From positions 829,649 through 893,648 of the forward strand of contig WMCF01000035.1 in the NCBI GenBank assembly GCA_009792885.1: a DNA stretch of 64,000 bases, given 5' to 3'. The notes under the pieces were generated by a model. It made no database searches. It worked only from the letters and a program-made list of their open reading frames with translations, and had not been told where the DNA came from. The translations under genes were made by a program, and so were the position numbers. How positions within the stretch are numbered: the first letter of the stretch is position 1; the number at the start of each line of letters is the position of its first letter. Shown piece by piece: positions 50,201-62,862 of this stretch. Source of the DNA: Eremophila alpestris peregrina (lineage: Eukaryota; Chordata; Aves; Passeriformes; Alaudidae).

Positions 50201-52995
50201 CTTTGGAATTGTACCCTGCTATGGCTGGAATGCAGTCTCCAGGGCAATCATGAGACAGCCAGGAGTCAGGACACAGCTTCCATGCTGGCTGAAAGGACAC
50301 GTGCAGAGGCTCTGATTCAGCAGTCTCTTTAGTGTCGTGCCTGGCTTCAAATAATCATCATTTTCCTTATGTTGTCATGTGTGAGCAAGACCTCCTTAGT
50401 ATGCAACCTGAATTAAAAATTCTTTCATGAAGATTTAGTTCTCTCTGTTTTTTCAATCAAGACTGAAATATATATCATCTATGCTAGCAAAGAGTTGGCA
50501 TAAATGTGGTGTAAATTTGGGCCAACTTGATTCTTTGCTCCTCCTCATGTGATCTAGGTTAGTTTTACTTGTTAAAATGCAGGATGTGTGGAAAATACTG
50601 GTGATTTCATTTTGAGATGGATTCTAGATGTGGCTGTGCCATGTAGAGGTTGTTGTCACTGTGGAATTAAAGCAAATACTTAATATTATTTTTTCAGGGT
50701 AGACATCCAAAGAAATTAGCAAAGAAGTTGCAGGGAACTTGATAGGACTGAAGTGGTAAATAATAAATTTTTGCTTTGAGATTTAATGCTCCTACTATTG
50801 TCACAATCCTGTCTGAAAGCTTGTAAGACATGGAAAAATGCATAAACCAGGGAGTGGATTTTTATTGAGCTGTCCTCTGGTAAAGTTGCTTTTACAGCAT
50901 GTGGACCTAGATCACTTTGTGTGGCACTTGAGTTTGTCAAGCAAAACTCACACTGTAGCTTATTTCTTGGAGGAGACATGGGGGTAACAGCCAGGGCTGT
51001 TACGTGTTCACTGGATGATGATGAAGGAATATTTTTAGGCTCCTTGCTAAAATGACAGATGTTTTAAATTAAGCTTCTGGAACATTGCAAGAATTAATTC
51101 TTCTAAGGTCATCTTCCCATTTACCAGGGGAAATCATACAAGCTGTGAGGAAAATGTCACTTCTAGCATCTGGCAAATTGCCAAACCAGTATTGTCAGCA
51201 GAGGCATTCAGAAGAATCTTTGTTTTAAAAAACAAATAAAATGACCATTAAACAATAAACTTTGGACTGCCATCTTAATTGTGTGTTTTGATATGATACG
51301 TGCAGCTTTTACTTTCAAACTGCAGAAGTAAAAAGGGCTGGATATTACTGTGTGTTTGTCTGTTAAACAAACTCTTACAGAATTCCAGAAGGTGAAGTTT
51401 TTTCTCCATCTCACTGAACAGCTGTTGTTTGCTGTATCTAGCAGGCTAAGAAGGTGGGTAAGGGACCTTGTCTTATTTTTCCTGCAGTAGAAGCAGACGT
51501 GACAAAAAACTGAAAAACTGCTTATAAAGAAGAAACCCGGCCTGATGGAAAACCTTTTCTTCTTTCTTTTCCATTAAGGCAATTCTCCACATCAGAAAGC
51601 TTAAAGCATACTAGTTTTCTACTAATCAGTGGCAAATAGGACTTGCAGGAGACTTACAAGCAAGGTTAAAAGCTAAAAGCAGCAGGAAATCTCAATGTCT
51701 TCCTCCTGCTTATAGCTACATTGCTAGTAAGTTTTTCAGTGGCTATAGATGCCCTCTGACTTTTGTGTGTCCCATTTCCTTTAAGCTTCTTGACTTGTCT
51801 AACTCTTGTTCCCTGGTTTTTTGAGCAGGGAGCAAGAAGGAAAGTTGCTCACTCTTTATTAAACTGATTTGTGTCTAATCTTCAAAGAGTTTGGAAATTA
51901 AAATGGATGGGTAGAAGTTGTAACTAGGAAACTGTCTTGGTAAGGTTTGCTTGAGGGCTCCCCTTACTCTGTAATGTGCAGTCTTGAAATTATGGTTATT
52001 TTAGTGTGTTAGTCAGGGCAGTTTCTTTGGAACAATGAGTAAGTGCCACTGCAACATTGTGTAATAGCAGAGGCTTCTATATCACTCTGTCACTTCCCAG
52101 TAACTTAAGAAAGATCATCTTAGGAGGTAAGAATAGCTAAAACCCAAGTGTGAATCCTGTCATTTTTTTCTATGTGTGTACTGTTGGCTAGAAATAAAAT
52201 GTGTTTCTCAGATAACTGTTTCATATATTAGCATGAAGTTGGACAAGCTAGCTGTCTGAAATAAGGAATGTGTAGATACTACATCTTCAAGGAAAAAAAA
52301 AATCCTCATTTTCCTGGTATTGGATTGTGGAGAGGCTTGTTGCTGCCTTGTGATACACTGCAGTGTGTCCAAAACTTGCTTAGGCCCTGTAAAGTTCAGT
52401 CTGAAGAAACAGGATCTTGTGAAAACTAAGTAGGAAACAAAGCAACAAAAACCCCTAACCACGAAGCTGGAAGGGAAAACCAGCTAAACTTATGTGAGGA
52501 TACATATTTTTACTCATGAATGTGTCTTCATGTTTTGAGATTTTTCCTGTTAAATGTTATGTGGAGTACATTTGTTTTTTTATGTGCTGTTTCTATACCT
52601 TGGCTACAACTGCAATGAGCAACACCTGGAAAGGTTAAGTAATAGCTATGCAAACAAGGTTTTATATTTAAACAGATTCAGGAGTACATTTTGTGTTGGT
52701 GCTTAAAAGAAGGTTGAAAGTCCTTTTTACTAGAAAGGTAGTGGACCTTTTTAAAATTAATGCATCATTGAAGCTGCTTGAAATCTGGTGTCCCTTCTGT
52801 GTGGTATGCAGTGCTGAGGATATGGATGGACTTGAAAGAGAAATGTCATTGGAGGTTAGGACAGCTTTTTGAGGTTAAGAATCTCCACTGAAAAACCCCA
52901 AACAACAGAAGAGGAGTTGACTCATCCTGTATGTTACTTCCATTTGAAGACTAAAGATAGCTATATAGCTACTTTGTTAGCTGTAGAAAAGAATG

Positions 52996-53058
52996 TCCAT
53001 ATATATGTGCATCTATAGACATATAAAGTAGATATATATCTGCCTATATATAATATAA
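52996..53058. repeat. TA-rich low-complexity stretch
   Basis: Interrupted (TA)n blocks over about 60 bp in VCL intron 1. Confidence 0.75.
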
Positions 53059-54734
53059 CAAGTAGTTGATAATGCTTCTTTGCCTACTGAACTTAGATCT
53101 ATCCTTTTATAGAAGAGACTTATCCTTTCTAGATTAAGTGATGCAATGCTTTTTGTGTGGTCTAATATACCTGGTCAGTATAAAATAACAATTGCTAAAG
53201 TGACCTTCAACTTGAAGTGCTGCCCACATTGTAAGCTTTATTTTTTTGTGTTCTTTTAACTATACTTTAAACTGTAACTACATGAAGATTGGTACAGCTG
53301 CAGAAAAAGAAAACTTGGAGGCATGGTTCTTGTAAATGAAGTATTGCTCTTCATTTTCACCTGTTAAGAATCTTTTGTCTAACGATGTGTAATCCAGAGT
53401 TACTGTGAATTACTCAGTTTTTTGTGTCATCTTGATCATGCACATATCCATACAAACATGTGAGAAATAGAAGGATGTGTTTCCTGAGTGCAATGGAAAT
53501 AATTAGAACAAAGCAGACCTTCTCTCTGGTGGGTCATGAGATGCATTTAGAATCATGCTCCTGAGGCACTGCCATGAAGTTCAGGGGTCAAAGCAATGCT
53601 GCAGCTGTGTACTAGGACAGTGCATGAGTGTTGGTGAACCTACTGAGAACACAAGGGACAGAAACCTACCAGAAAATTCAAGATCTTTAACTGTTTTTGC
53701 TCTTTTGTTACTTTTAAGTATCTGTGCGACTGTGAGTGTAGTACTGATAGATTAAAAAAAAAAAATAGGCTAGGCTGAGTCTGTTTGAAGCAAATAAAAT
53801 ACTGAGGCAATGCACTTCTGTGAAGTTCCTCTGAAAAGGAGCAGACCAGGGAGGAAGTTTTTGGCAAGCAGCAAAAATTTGCAAGGAAACAGTGGTTCTG
53901 GAAGGCTGTACAGCATTAGAATTGGCAAGTGCTGTGCATACTGACACACTACATCTTCTGTCCAGAGCCAGTGAATCTTTAAGCACCAGCTGATCAGGGA
54001 TTTTCAGGGCTATCTTGTCTAGCTTGAGCAGGTCTGGCAGCTCTTAACACAAAGTGGTGTCTGGTATAAAGACCTTCTGCTTTGTGATGCCTTTCTGAAT
54101 AGCTTATTCAGCTGGAAAATACAGCGAACAAAGGAGCTGGAAATATTTTGTCAAGTTGGTGATCTCACAGTTCAGAGAGTCAGCTACCAATTATAAAGAC
54201 TTCTATTGTATAACACAAGAGCTAGTGTATAGAAGACTCCAGATCTTACTCTCTCTCTTTATTGGCTTCTGCATAATTATTTTTTGCCTAAAGGATGATG
54301 TGGATGTGGGGTGGATTCTCAGTAATTAACTACATTTTTTAATGGACTAAGTTGCTAGCAAAAGGGCGGTAATTTTTTTTAGCTTTGAATTTGATTTCTG
54401 ACTTGTGGAGATTAGGACAGAGCGAAACCTTCAGAGATTAAGTTTTTACAGTTAAGTGCAGGAAAAAAATAGTATTGTTTCTATGGAGAGTAGGAAGAGG
54501 GAGAAGTGTGTGTTGGTGTATCCCCATTTAATTTAGTAGAGATGTTGATTGGCAACAACTTAATGCTTTAGAAATTGTAAGACCACAGTATATTGTGGTC
54601 TCAAATATACTCAAGAACCTGGTGAAAGGAGCTGTCATTAGAACAATGCATTTTTGTTGTTATTTCACTGTTTGCTTTTATCTGGCCTCGACATTGAAAT
54701 TTTCATTCTTAAGTATGTCTTTTCTCTCCTGCAG

Positions 54735-54805
54735 GTTGGAAAAGAGACTGTGCAGACTACAGAAGACCAGATCTTGAAAAGGGATATGCCACCAGCATTT
54801 ATCAA
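54735..54805 (+). CDS. VCL: Vinculin, coding exon 2 (residues 57-80, partial codon)
   Basis: A 71-nt exon encoding VGKETVQTTEDQILKRDM followed by PPAFI and the first two bases of Lys80. The acceptor TCTCCTGCAG has a good pyrimidine tract. The donor is GTAAAC, directly after ATCAA, so the intron is in phase 2. It joins exon 1 in phase 0. The residues belong to the first helical bundle of D1. The sequence matches vinculin throughout with no unexpected change. Confidence 0.97.
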
Positions 54806-57800
54806 GTAAACTAACTTTATTGTAAATCTTGTATTGTGCTGTGCCAATGTCAGGAACAAGTTCTTTGGCAGCAGGGATGTGTCTTGTTACATTCTGTACA
54901 TATGACTACATATATATGGTATTTCTTCCTTTAAAAATAACAACTAAAATTAATCAGGTAAGAATGGTACTCAGCTATGTACCCCTGTAGGTTTGCATAA
55001 AGTGTCAGGGACAATGGGGTGTCTCCATATTTTTCTATTTATTTGGCTGATGGGGAAATGTGAATTTGTTAGGATAGGCAGCTGATAGCATAGCTGCCTG
55101 GAAATCTAAGGCATTTGAAGAGCAGTGACTTACTGCAGACAGTGCAGTAGACAGTTCCCTTAAAGGAGACATAATTCTGTGTCTTGGTGTAAAGGACAAC
55201 TGACTTTCTCCTTCTGTTGCCTTAAGCCTTAAAAATGATACATCACACCTTGTGGAATTCCCAAGCTGCTTATTGCCACCTGACAGACTTCTATTGAAGT
55301 AACTTTCCTCTACAACCTACTGCCTATTGTTAGCACTGTCCAGTGTATAGAGAATTACTGAGTATTTTACTGTTATTTCCAAACACCAAACAGGCAGATA
55401 GTCAAAACAAGAAAGCATTGAGACAACTTGGAAAGCAACAAAAGGGAGAAAATTTCTGATAGGCAATGAATAAAGATTTAGTTTATTGCATTGTAGGTTG
55501 ACAAAATGAATAACTAAAATAATTAGGACCAGGTGGTATTAGCATATGAGTTCAAGAATTAAATAGCTGAATTATTAGTGAAGTAGTCTGTCACTTGAGA
55601 CCACCAGTATGTCAGTCAAAGTGATACTACATCCTGAGAAACTTCCTAGGGAAATCTGGGGAACAGGAGATACATAGATCTGATATACTTTGGGAATAAA
55701 TGATTAGAAATTCTGTGTTAAAGAACAGAGAGACCTCACCTGTATATAGTGTGCTTTGGGTGAATCAACAGTGTTTCTGTGGAAGGAAATTCTGCCTTAT
55801 AAATCTATTGGTATTAGAAATCTCACAAACAGGGGAAAGGGTAGTCCAGGTAATTTAAGGTTCAAAATCTCCACACTGTTTTCTAAACTTGGCAGGGTCT
55901 AGAGGCTTTTAAGGTGAAGTAGCTGCAGGGTAACTAAAAAAAATTTTGTATGAAAGAGAAAAAAATTGAAAGTGGTAGAAAACATTGTATGGTTAACCCT
56001 GAGAATGGATGGAGGAAATCAGTAGGACTGTGGAGCTCTCAGTTATGATTGTGCTTTTCACCATGTTAATAAATGTTCTGGAGACCAGGTGACTTGTGAA
56101 GCAAAAGTACTTAGTGATGACCCCAAGCCTTATGCAGGGCAGAGAGGTTAATGGATGCCTCTGGGAAATTGCAGTACCTTATTAATTGAAGTGACTTGAT
56201 GTTAAGTGTGGATTAAATTGCTTCTGAATACCTGAAATTATGCACGCTTGGGGGAGCTGCAGGTCTAATGGCAGATAGGATGATTGAACTGACCATTACC
56301 AATAGTGAGCAAGGTCTTAGGGCTGTTGTACATTGGTGAGAAGCAGCCTTACCTGTTCATAATGGTCAAAAAGTAAATAAAAATTAGGTTTATCATCAAA
56401 GAATGAGAGATCAAAATGTCATGATATATTTTTGTTCCACGACTTGAATACTGCATGTACTGGTAGTCACACAATTTTTGAAAGGTTGTAGTAGGACTGG
56501 AGAAAGCTCATAGAAGTGCTTGGAAAACAAAGGCTGAGAATTACTTCTGTATAAGGCAAAGCTAGGAGACTGGAACTCTTCAGCCTGGGAAAAGTGACAG
56601 AGAGGATTGAGACCCTGACAATGCCTAAGGAAGTATGAGTTGCATGGAGAAGGTGAAAACTGGTGTTTTTCCTGTGCAGACCTTGATGGGGGAATTGCTT
56701 TGGGCTAGCAGTCAGTAAGCCAACAGCAGGGAGAGATTCTTTGTATAGCTAGTTGTGTACTGTTGAAACGCTTTATGTGGGTTGGAGGTTAATAGCTAAG
56801 TACTTAGAGGGATCCATTGTGGGTCATCAAATAGACAAACTGCAGGAAGTTCCAAGAACTGAAAATAGTTGAAGGATGGGAGAGTGCCTAGAGGAAGTAT
56901 GATAAATGCTTATCCTGTTCTTAACCTTCCTTAGGCTTTTACTTGCAGCTACTATTGGAGACAGGATACTGAGCTAAATGGGCCTTTGATACAACCACTA
57001 CAGTATTTATCATGCTGTGTTCCTGGTGTGTGATCTGGTGTGGCTGTAGGGGGGTTCGATTTTTTGAGGGGAATGTTTCTTTCATGAAATGAGATCAAAG
57101 CTTTTTTCTTGCTTTTTGATTAATTGTATGCAAACGTGTAATTTTGATTGTGCTCATTTTCTAGGATGTGTGGAGTTTTCAGTTAATTTCCAGCTTCAAG
57201 TAAGGGATTAAGGAAAATAGATTTTTTTTAAATTGCTATACTGTGCTCAGCCTTTGATCAAAATGTAGCAAATTCTGCAAGACTTGAATAATTAAATTAC
57301 TGACACAAGCACTGCTGAATAGCACCACTTTTTGCTGTGTGCAAGAACTTTTGCTGCAGCAATTCATGACTCTGATCTGTGATATAATGTAAAATGGGAT
57401 CCAAAGCTATCTGTCAGAGTAATGACACACACTTCACAGAGTACTTACTATCCTAGATGCAGTAACAATGAGTTAGGAATGCTCAATGGTTTTTATGAGT
57501 GATAACGTGTTTCATTTGTGGTTTTTTTTTTTAATCTGGAGTTGGTATCAAAATGAATTAGTACATGTTAACAGTTTCTTGTTAACATGGAGAGAGTATT
57601 GTGGGGACAAATGATAGTCACAGGTGAGCCTCAAAGGGAGCCTTATCTTTTACTGCTATAAAGGACAGAATTTAGGTGCAGGAATTGAAACAGATGAGGG
57701 TCTTTTTTTGGTTTGTTTTCTTGAGAAGGAGTTTTTGTTTCTAAAGCATTAGTTCAGGAATTGGCATTCCTTTTGAAGGGAGTGCTCTGGCAGAATTTGT

Positions 57801-60800
57801 CCTGGTGCCAGGATGATGGGTAAGAAGCAGCACATGTGCTAGCATTCCCTGTTCGTATTTCCTCCAGTCAAAAGGATCACCAGTCTTGGAGGATGGAGAA
57901 ATCTGTTTATTCTGTTGAAAGACTTGATACTGGCATCAAGGGTTCATTATAAATATATGTTCTGGTAATCTGTAAAGCTTTTCAGTAGGGGTGTGATTGT
58001 GCAGCAAAACAATTTGCTGGCTGCTGAAAAGCTATCATGCATCCCTTCACTTGCGACTGACATAAACCACATTGGAACTGTTGCCTGAGAGTTAAAAAAT
58101 GCTGAGGTCTTTATCTTAATTGTCTTAATCACCAGGGAGTATAAGTAATGCATATAATTTACATCAAATGTTTTGCAATGTGTTCCTATTACTTGTTAAG
58201 CTTCTCTTGTAAAAAAGTGAAGAACTGCAGTCTCTAGGCAAAGAATAGGGTTACACTGAGAATAAAAATTTGTTTAACTTGCATGCACATGCTCCTTTAA
58301 CAAATCAAGCAATAATGCTCTTCTATGTTAACATTATTTTGGTAGCCAAGCTGCTGTAGCTGCATTGCTGGTACCTGTATTAACAAATTATTGTTAGTGT
58401 GAAAAGAGTTGCTTTTTACTTTACATTTCTAGAACTGGAGGTAGTCTAAACTGCAGTGGTTAAACTGGAAAATGAACTCTGGGAAAAGTAGAGGTAAATT
58501 CTAAAAGTGGCATAAGCTACTTTTTTCCCCCTCATGTTTTGTAAGGAATACATTTAACAGCAATGAAGTTGATTGGCTACCCAAATTGGTATGGTTAGAA
58601 ATATCATGACCAGTGTCTTCCTCACAAAGAATTTGGCTGGTGTTAAGATCGCTTTTTTGTAATCATGCCTCAAAAATAAATATACTTTTTTTATTAAGAG
58701 ATGTTGTTGGGTTTTTTATGTTGCAATATAATACAGAGATTAGAAACTTCACCAAAGCAATGAACTTCTGTTTGGAACTTCTGAACATGTTTGTTTCTTG
58801 TGATAATGAACAAGTGTCTCATTGCATTTTTAGGGACTTTGGTTGTTTGTGTTATTGTTTTGGTTGGTTGGGTTTTTTTAATGAAAGTAAATTAATACCA
58901 TTTCCTCCTAATCTTTTGCTTCCTAGCTTTGCAGAGGATGAAATGCGTCTTATTTTTAAACACCACTATACTTTTCTTGTACACAGCTTACACTCCTCTT
59001 AAGTATTTTAGGTGCATTGGGAAGTTGATACAAAATAGACATTATACTATTGAAATTCACATTTACCTTTACGAGGGTCAACCCTAAAAACTGTAAAAGA
59101 AAACTTTGAATCTTTAGAAACACTGTTTTCATTAATTATGGTGACTTCTGGTGTAATATACATTTATGTTAATTCTTTTCTCATCAAATGAGAAAGCCAA
59201 CCTTGAGATAATTACTAGTACTAAACAGATAACCATGAAATTAAACTGTAGGAAATTAAGTATTTCTGAGCCTATCGCTCTGAGCTGCTGAATAGGTGAT
59301 TTGTTTAATCCCTTTCTTGGCAGAGTTGAAAAGAATAAATGTGAGAAGCAAGCATGGAAATCTAATTTAGTGAAGTCAGTCAATTTTGATAACGCAGCAA
59401 AGTGCACAGTAAAGTGCATGGCATAGTAATGAGCAGACCATTTCCACTTTCTGTCTTGAAGTCCTTCTGTACTCTCTTGCTTGGTTAGGAGTCCCTGCCA
59501 TCTGATACCCTGAGCAGATGTCTCCCAGACAGAGCAGTTATGATAATGCAGCTGGTCCAACTTGATCTACTCTAGGCAGCTATTAGCTGAAAACTAATTT
59601 TCTGGACAAAAGTGTGTTTTCCTGTAATGGGTGTCTTATTTCTACTACTTAAATTTAGATGTAACCCTGAAATTCTGATATTTGTGTTAGCAAAGAACAT
59701 TGGGGGGGAAATAGGTTAACTGTAACTTTCCAAAAGCACTTCAATAAAAGTATGATGAAAGAGTGTGCCCAAGTGGCCAGTAGAAAATGGGCTATGTGAT
59801 AAGCATGCAAAAGTGATCATAAGAGGTAACTAACATAAGAGGTAGCATTGCTGTAATAAAAGTATTGGATGTTTGCTGGAACCTCCTGTTATTGAATGAG
59901 CACATGCACAGAGCATTATGTATTGCACTACACTTAAATGAAATGGGAAACAGTGGAGGAAATGCAGTCAGTGTAGTCAGTAAGTGCAGTCATAAGTAAC
60001 ATAGCTAACATGAGAGGGAAGTCTGAATTTTTTCCAAAGGTGTCACAGAGTAATTACAAGAGAACAAAACATTTTCAGTCTTCCAATTTTGATTGTTTTT
60101 AAAATTGTTATGTTAAATGGTTTGATGGAACCTAATTTCAGAGCTCATCTTCTTATTCTAAGTACCTTTTGTGTTACTGTAGTTACATACAGTAATATCT
60201 TGCAAAATGTTTCTGCTTTTATGTCTGCAATTGCAAGCTGCATTTGAACATTTTACCTTACCACTGCATTTTGTGGTTATTTAAAGTGTTCTTTCTGTGA
60301 GTGTTAACACATGAGAGTAGTCCAGCTGAAGACCTGGACTGCAGCTTCAGTGAGCAGAGCACATTGTCCTCTTAAAACTGTTATTTTGTCCTAATGTGTA
60401 GCTGTCATTTAATATTTATTAATAGCAATTGCTACTTGAATAACAAGTTGGCTGATAAAATTAACAAGTTAGTTTGTTTGTAAAGTCCTAGAAGAGTAAT
60501 TGTTTTGTTCCCTGCCCTTGTCATGAAGGTATTTTGCTGGGTTGGGAGCTCTCCTTAATGGCACTGTACTGTGTGCTCTGTAAGGAGCACTTCAGACATT
60601 CCCTACATGGGAAGATGGTGTGACTTCTGAAAAACTGGGTTGTATGCTTGCTGGTGACTGCTAGAAAAAATACAATAAATACTCCTGCCTCTTAAACTAT
60701 GAAGGTGTAGAATGATCAGTTTGCTTGTGGTGCTTCAAAGATATAGGTAACATTTCCTCAAGCCTGTTGACAGACAGACAGAAGCTAACCAGCACGTGTC

Positions 60801-60816
60801 TGCTGCCTTTCCACAG
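54806..60816 (+). other. VCL: VCL intron 2 (6.0 kb)
   Basis: GTAAAC to CCTTTCCACAG. About a quarter of it is an old CR1/L3-like element. The remainder is AT-rich, with chance frames such as 58613-59002 (+) and 59132-59560 (-) that show no recognisable domain. Confidence 0.95.
55440..57010 (+). mobile_element. Ancient CR1/L3-like LINE remnant
   Basis: A long but heavily decayed element in the same orientation as VCL. Landmarks in the order of a CR1/L3-type LINE are: GGACCAGGTGGTATT (near 55527); CTGCCTTATAAATCTATTGG (near 55791); GACTTGAATACTGCATGTAC (near 56441, the RT block that reads as HLEYC in intact copies); CTCTTCAGCCTGGGAAAAG (near 56576); and a 3' end with GGATACTGAGCTAAATGGGC (near 56966). 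No frame is intact. The element class is the older one shared by turtles, crocodilians and birds, unlike the younger avian CR1 at 5.0 and 27.9 kb. The 5' boundary is uncertain by about 100 bp. Confidence 0.85.
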
Positions 60817-60967
60817 AGTGGAGAATGCCTGCACCAAGCTTGTTCAGGCAGCCCAGATGCTGCAAGCAGATCCTTACTCAGTCCCAGCTCGTGACTATCT
60901 CATTGATGGGTCAAGAGGAATCCTTTCTGGAACATCTGACTTGCTCCTGACATTCGATGAAGCAGAG
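60817..60967 (+). CDS. VCL: Vinculin, coding exon 3 (residues 80-130)
   Basis: A 151-nt exon. The first base completes Lys80; then VENACTKLVQAAQMLQADPY up to FDEAE. Acceptor CCTTTCCACAG, donor GTAGGA, phase 0 at the 3' side. It includes Tyr100, the known Src phosphorylation site, in the context ADPYSVPARDY. The exon spans the end of the first four-helix bundle and the turn into the next. Ala97 corresponds to Ser in human as I remember it. Gln90 may differ from chicken, which I recall as Arg, suggesting a bird other than chicken, but that is from memory and should be checked. Confidence 0.98.
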
Positions 60968-62753
60968 GTAGGAATCCCAGCATGACTGACAGAAGTGCCT
61001 GCACACTAGCTAAATTAGCTAAACCAAATTATTAAATAGTTAAATGAGGTTTTGACTGTTTTAGCTAGATTGGAAGTATATTGTGCATTCCTTTCTGTTA
61101 GAAGGAGCTTAAGACTTGTTGCTCTGTTTTGTTAGGAGCATTTTGATATGACATAATGTTCATGTGTTGCCTGTGATTATTGCTGAAAAAGGCCAGATCT
61201 CATCAACTGTCTGATATTTTCCTGATGCTTTTCTGTATCCCCTTCACCTTACCCATTACTGATCCTTATATTTTCTGTATCCCGTCATTGAAAAGCCCCA
61301 GGCCACTTTAACATGTTTGTCTGGCCCATTAGCTCTGGCAATTTAATTGGCCTTGGGGCATGGGAGGTAATACAAATTTGGACTGGCTAGTCAGGCAGAA
61401 GATGTATTCTGATAAATGTAATAATTGCTACGTTTTGGCTGCTGCACAAGCCAAAAACTGACTCAGAAGTGCTGTTTGTCCATCCTCACATGTACAAAAA
61501 AAAGCCATAGTTGCAAGGAAATGTGAATGTGTCACGTTTGATTTTTTTTTTTTTTGTTGTTACAAATCATAGTTTTGATGCTCTTTCTGGGGATTTGGAG
61601 CCTTGCTCATTTCTGAATAAGAAAGCTCATGCTGTTAGAAATACTGATGTCAATCCTAATTCTGCAACAATTTGTTAACCTATGGGATTTGTGTTGCTCT
61701 TCTTACTGTTCTGAGTAGTCTAACATGGTATCCTTGTCTCATTTAACCAGCTCATGGGACTGTTAGCATGTTCCTCTGAAATGGTTTTTAATAGAAGTGT
61801 TATGGGACTTTTAAGGAAGTTAATAGCTTTTCATCTCTCTTTCTGGTGTTTAGGAAATGAATTGACTTCTGTGAAGTTAATGCTTTGTGGGACTCACCTG
61901 ACAACTCCTTTTTAATGAAAAGAAAGCCATTAGTCAGGAATGATTGACTTTTCACAAGTACTTAAGTTGGCACGTGTCTGTCCTATGTTCCAATATAAAG
62001 CAACATTGGGACAAACTGAAATGAGTTTCAGAGGAAGCTCTGGTCTATTCTAGGCTGAACACTGCATGTAGTTGAAACAAATGCTAATTAACTTGTTCTT
62101 CCATAAGAATTGTATGTAGTGTAGAAGTAATTTGGTTCAGAGGTTAGAAGATTTACTGACTGAGAACTGTTTGGGAATCAAATGTGAACTAGAAAAAGTT
62201 AAGCTGAGGCAAAGGTCCAGAGGTAAATGAAGTACAGCCTTCACAGATTTTTCTGGAAAGTTTAAGATGTTGGATCTATCTTCCCTGCTGGAATGCTGGG
62301 TAATGCTTTATCCACATGTAAAGCTGTATGGTGAATGATACTTCCTCTGAAAGCTTGAAGTCTGCTTTTTATGTAGTTTTGCTTTGTGATTTAAGTGAAA
62401 TATTTTATTGATGAAATTGCAATGAAAAACTTCAAGCATGACAGCATACATAGATGAAGTTCTTTCTAACCTGTTTTCTGAATGCTATCCTTCATTTATT
62501 ATACAAAGTGAAAAGATTGCAAGTAGTATTTTGCATTTCTGATTAGTGGAAAGCTGATTAAATACTGGCTTGCCACCACAGCACTTGATTAATTGCATTT
62601 TGGATGACTTACTCAGGATCTCAGACCTTTATGATTGCCCATTTGTCATGGTAGCAAATGCTTAAAAAACTGTTCTAAAGCAGGTTTGCATTTCTAATTC
62701 AAGTGTAGCTTTGCTTTACCAATAACGGAAATAACGGAATGTTCCTCTCACAG
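60968..62753 (+). other. VCL: VCL intron 3 (1.8 kb)
   Basis: GTAGGA to CCTCTCACAG. AT-rich, with a T13 tract at about 61,543. No other feature recognised. Confidence 0.95.
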
Positions 62754-62862
62754 GTCCGTAAAATCATCCGTGTCTGCAAAGGAATACTGGAGTATCTGAC
62801 TGTGGCAGAAGTGGTAGAGACAATGGAGGATCTGGTGACCTACACAAAGAATTTAGGGCCAG
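62754..62862 (+). CDS. VCL: Vinculin, coding exon 4 (residues 131-167, partial codon)
   Basis: A 109-nt exon encoding VRKIIRVCKGILEYLTVAEV, then VETMEDLVTYTKNLGP and the first base of the next codon (Gly in vinculin). Acceptor CCTCTCACAG. The donor is GTTTGA after GGGCCAG, weaker than consensus but placed exactly where the vinculin sequence requires; the intron is phase 1. This is the second helical bundle of D1. Coding sequence for the remaining roughly 900 residues lies to the right of the window. Confidence 0.97.

Larger units (their letters stand above)
38635..54734 (+). other. VCL: VCL intron 1 (16.1 kb)
   Basis: Starts GTGAGT and ends TCTCCTGCAG. The first 300 bp belong to the CpG island; the rest is AT-rich. 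Reading frames inside it (for example 42225-42575, 45576-45932, 45065-45385 on either strand) have no recognisable similarity. It contains a probable solo LTR at 46.7-47.2 kb, a T12 tract near 44,308, and a TA-rich stretch near 53.0 kb. Long first introns often carry enhancers, but I could not identify one by sequence. Confidence 0.95.

Noticed and set aside
8359..61460. About a dozen AP-1 heptamers (TGASTCA) spread over the window
   Set aside because: The number is close to the roughly eight expected by chance in 64 kb, and they are not clustered.
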